Below are positions 5,667 to 6,802 of a stretch of 6,802 bases of DNA, piece by piece; within the stretch, counting starts at the first letter, position 1; each line of letters opens with the position of its first letter. The position numbers and the translations under genes were made by a program. The stretch is from positions 1 through 6,802 of the forward strand of contig CALANC010000240.1 in assembly GCA_937925895.1 (NCBI GenBank), given 5' to 3'. A model generated the notes under the pieces. It worked only from the letters and a program-made list of their open reading frames with translations, was not told the origin of the DNA and made no database searches. The DNA comes from an uncultured Desulfobacterales bacterium. GTDB taxonomy: Bacteria > Desulfobacterota > Desulfobacteria > Desulfobacterales > UBA11574.

Positions 5667-6533
5667 ATGAAATTCGCATTGTTCTTGGGTTGCAAGATTC
5701 CTTTCTACCTTCAGCATTACGCCTCGGCAACGAGAGCCGTGCTTGATGCCCTGGGTGTCGAATTGATTGACATCGAGTTCAACTGCTGCGGCAATCCGAT
5801 TAACGATCTTAGCCGGGAGTCGTCGCTTCTTCTAAGTGCCAGAAATCTGGCCCTGGCACAGCAGCAGAATTTGGACATTCTCACGCCGTGCAAGTGTTGT
5901 TTCGGCACCCTCAAACGCAACGCCTACTTTCTGAAAGAAAACCATGATCTGAGACAGGAGTTTAACGGGCTGCTAAAAGATGAAAATCTCCACTGGGACG
6001 GCCACACCGAGGTCAAGCATCTACTGTCAGTCCTGGCCCACGACATTGGTTTTGAAGCCATAGCCGAACAGATTAAGCATCCGTATAAAGATCTAAAAAT
6101 TGCCACCCATTATGGCTGCCAGTCTCTGCGGCCAAGCCGGATAATGAATTTTGACGATCCGCTTGACCCGACCATATTTGAAAAGCTGGTGGCATTGACC
6201 GGAGCAGAAACCGTTGAGTGGCGCAGACGACTGGAATGCTGCGGTAATCCTGTGTGGGGGAAAAACAATCAGCTTTCTCTCGATCTGATGCAAAAAAAGC
6301 TGAGTGACACCCGGCAAGCCGGAGCTCATTTCCTTTGCGCTGCCTGTACGCATTGCCAGATACAGTTCGACACGGTGCAGGATGCGGAGTTAATCCAACA
6401 TGGTTCAACAGATAAACAAGCGTCTCTGCTCTATCCCCAGCTTATCGGTCTCAGTCTGGGGCTTCCAGAAGCTGATTTGGGATTGGAAAACAACAAGGTG
6501 GATATCAGTGGGGTTCTGGAATTTTTATCCTAG
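5667..6533 (+). CDS. hdrB: HdrB-like protein with two complete cysteine-rich (CCG) domains
   Basis: HdrB is the disulfide-reducing subunit of heterodisulfide reductase; in the methanogen enzyme its two CCG domains hold non-cubane [4Fe-4S] clusters. From ATG 5667 there are 288 residues, close to the family norm. Both motifs are complete: C9, C40-C41, C75 and C78 in the first half; C151, C191-C192, C227 and C230 in the second, ending in the typical CxxCQxQxD context. C77 and C224 are extra cysteines. ATG 5667 is chosen because GGAG (5656-5659) lies 7 nt upstream and MKFALFLGC is a standard HdrB start; a GTG at 5649 would add six residues but sits inside the hairpin. The gene lies between the membrane HdrC-like fusion and the hdrA-like gene, so it should form the catalytic part of one complex. 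Bacteria usually lack CoM-S-S-CoB, so the substrate is unknown. Confidence 0.93.
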   Translation: MKFALFLGCKIPFYLQHYASATRAVLDALGVELIDIEFNCCGNPINDLSRESSLLLSARNLALAQQQNLDILTPCKCCFGTLKRNAYFLKENHDLRQEFNGLLKDENLHWDGHTEVKHLLSVLAHDIGFEAIAEQIKHPYKDLKIATHYGCQSLRPSRIMNFDDPLDPTIFEKLVALTGAETVEWRRRLECCGNPVWGKNNQLSLDLMQKKLSDTRQAGAHFLCAACTHCQIQFDTVQDAELIQHGSTDKQASLLYPQLIGLSLGLPEADLGLENNKVDISGVLEFLS

Positions 6534-6635
6534 CTCTTTTTTTTCAATATTCCATTATTCCACCATTTTATATGCTCGGCAGCAAAGGAATTATAAATAT
6601 AGTATTTTTCTCATGCAGTTAAAGGAAAGACGGTT

Positions 6636-6802
6636 ATGAGCGAACAGACGACACCTATTGGATCGATACTGGTTATGGGCGGCGGCATAGCAGGGATGCA
6701 GGCTGCACTTGATTTGGCCGATTCCGGATACTATGTGTACCTGGTTGAGAAGGGCCCTTCTATTGGAGGAGTCATGGCACAGCTTGACAAGACATTTCCC
6801 AC
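6636..6802 (+). CDS. hdrA: HdrA-like FAD-binding iron-sulfur oxidoreductase subunit (3' partial)
   Basis: The first 55 codons are present before the window ends. A dinucleotide-binding fold begins at [18 protein letters not shown] (11-28), with the GGGIAG glycine motif at 15-20 and E38 (LVEKG) at the expected end of the second strand. [14 protein letters not shown] (42-55) follows, which is typical of HdrA proteins; in this family it leads to a cysteine motif not reached here. HdrA holds FAD and several [4Fe-4S] clusters and is the branching point in flavin-based electron bifurcation. AGGA at 6623-6626 lies 9 nt before the ATG. A 102-nt AT-rich gap containing eight Ts (about 6537-6544) separates it from hdrB; I saw no hairpin before the Ts, so readthrough is likely. 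The full length, and any fused MvhD-like or NADH-oxidising part, cannot be judged. Confidence 0.9.
   Translation, partial: MSEQTTPIGSILVMGGGIAGMQAALDLADSGYYVYLVEKGPSIGGVMAQLDKTFP

Noticed and set aside
6537..6544. Run of eight Ts after the HdrB-like gene as an intrinsic terminator
   Set aside because: I could find no GC-rich hairpin immediately before it, and the closely related hdrA-like gene follows on the same strand with its own ribosome-binding site.

Overview
The window looks like chromosome of an anaerobic, energy-limited bacterium, most likely a sulfate-reducing or syntrophic member of the Desulfobacterota (former Deltaproteobacteria). This is an inference from gene content: a biotin-dependent carboxylase tail, an ADP- or GDP-linked succinyl-CoA synthetase, nickel-hydrogenase maturation genes, and a membrane-anchored heterodisulfide-reductase-like (Hdr) gene set. 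The last partial gene carries an HdrA start of the kind common in sulfate reducers. All genes lie on the + strand, base composition looks uniform and moderate, and no transposase, phage gene, RNA gene or CRISPR array is visible.

Layout. Positions 1-170 hold the biotinyl-domain end of a carboxylase or carboxyltransferase subunit. Its stop codon lies inside an imperfect inverted repeat (166-235). sucC (271-1434) and sucD (1620-2492) follow, separated by an unusually long 185-nt gap. hypA (2511-2867) comes 18 nt after sucD, and hypB (about 2860-3570) overlaps or closely follows hypA. A 350-nt non-coding stretch (3571-3920) has a possible promoter and a perfect 11-bp inverted repeat, and separates this block from the redox block. 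The redox block has a 563-residue membrane protein (3921-5612), an HdrB-like protein (5667-6533) and the first 55 codons of an HdrA-like flavoprotein (6636 to the window end).

How the genes may work together. The carboxylase tail and SucCD fit a methylmalonyl-CoA/succinate or TCA-type carbon route, with SucCD making ATP or GTP from succinyl-CoA. HypA and HypB deliver nickel to [NiFe] hydrogenase; no hydrogenase structural gene is in the window. The Hdr block is the most interesting part. Its first protein joins a NarI-like di-heme cytochrome b domain, a CxxCH c-type heme motif in a loop predicted to face the periplasm, one two-cluster ferredoxin module, and a second two-cluster module that resembles HdrC. 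With HdrB and HdrA encoded next, the sequence predicts an HdrABC-like complex wired through the membrane to the periplasm. It could exchange electrons among periplasmic cytochrome c, the quinone pool and a cytosolic flavin/iron-sulfur core. The wiring is read from motifs and topology; the physiological direction and partners are inference.
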